From Shinisaurus crocodilurus (Eukaryota; Chordata; Lepidosauria; Squamata; Shinisauridae): a stretch of 64,000 nt of DNA. Below are positions 63,628 to 64,000 of this stretch, in pieces (the first letter of the stretch is position 1; the number at the start of each line of letters is the position of its first letter). A program made the translations under genes and the position numbers. Location: positions 15,833,525 to 15,897,524 of the forward strand of contig CM037879.1 of NCBI GenBank assembly GCA_021292165.1. Reading direction: 5' to 3'. The notes under the pieces were generated by a model, which had not been told where the DNA came from, did not search any database, and worked only from the letters and a program-made list of their open reading frames with translations.

Positions 63628-64000
63628 CTTGTCAAGCTATTTTCTTTAATGAGCTTGTTAAAATTTCAGATCTGTTGTCTCTGTAAGTTAAATGATCATA
63701 TTCATTCATTTAGAAAGAACATGTTTTGGCAGGTCACAGCTCCAGAATGTAGAAAGACGTGTCACAATTAAAAAGAAAACCTTTCAGATTAACGATAGAG
63801 TAGGGTTGAATGCTTTCCATGGGTTTGCTTCCATTTTATTATTGTATTAACATCTGTGCCCTGAGGTATAACATGGGTTGTTTTGACAGTATGAAATCAC
63901 ACTTTAACCGGGGTTTCTTCCCCACTTTCAGTTACTGAGTAGTGTCTAATGTATTGTAGGATATCACCATGTAATAAAAAAACAACAACACTAATTTTTA
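63628..64000. other. Right flank, nothing recognised
   Basis: AT-rich sequence to the window end, with no gene or repeat that I can identify. Confidence 0.5.

Overview
This window reads as non-coding, repeat-rich vertebrate DNA, most likely from a squamate reptile. The grounds are the mixture seen here: a full-length CR1 LINE with two open reading frames, many L2-clade LINE pieces, 5S-rRNA-headed SINEs with CR1-like tails, MIR-like tRNA SINEs, Helitrons, hAT and Tc1/mariner MITEs, and dense microsatellites. I cannot fix the species. I found no host protein-coding exon, rRNA gene or tRNA gene that I would defend, so the window is probably intergenic or lies in a very large intron.

Layout. 1-10 kb: an L2 fragment, three copies of a CR1-type 3' end, a GC-rich foldback element nested in a MITE, and a 5S-SINE inserted in a CR1 copy. 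10-19 kb: a compound inverted repeat, a palindromic hAT element with a perfect 8-bp target duplication, a second 5S-SINE and several MITEs. 19-21.5 kb: a CR1-type copy and a minus-strand L2 meeting tail to tail across a (TAA)n/(TTA)n palindrome, with a GC-rich foldback inside the L2. 21.5-32 kb: sparse, with old repeats, two SINEs and a promoter- or LTR-like module near 28 kb. 32.9-34.5 kb: the 3' part of a Helitron with octamer-bearing repeat modules and a G-rich minisatellite. 35-38 kb: a tandem repeat interrupted by a 5S-SINE, a perfect 106-bp palindromic transposon and a related 140-bp one. 41-49 kb: a long decayed L2, a complete 539-bp hAT MITE, SINEs and more L2. 53.5-55.1 kb: an L2 3' end split by two foldback insertions. 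56.2-58.2 kb: a complete Helitron with an hAT foldback and a Tc1/mariner MITE nested in it. 58.6-59.3 kb: an L1 remnant. 59.47-63.63 kb: the intact CR1.

How the parts relate. The intact CR1 encodes an ORF1 protein (zinc-knuckle-like cysteines, coiled coil, SGNH esterase-like domain) and an ORF2 endonuclease/reverse transcriptase. Its 3' end closely matches the tails of the three 5S-headed SINEs, so CR1-type machinery is the plausible source of their mobilisation. The palindromic hAT elements carry a motif resembling the ZNF143/STAF site (ACTACAAYTCCCAGMATGC). The two Helitrons carry repeat modules and have collected other transposons. All functional links are inferences from sequence pattern; no database search was possible.
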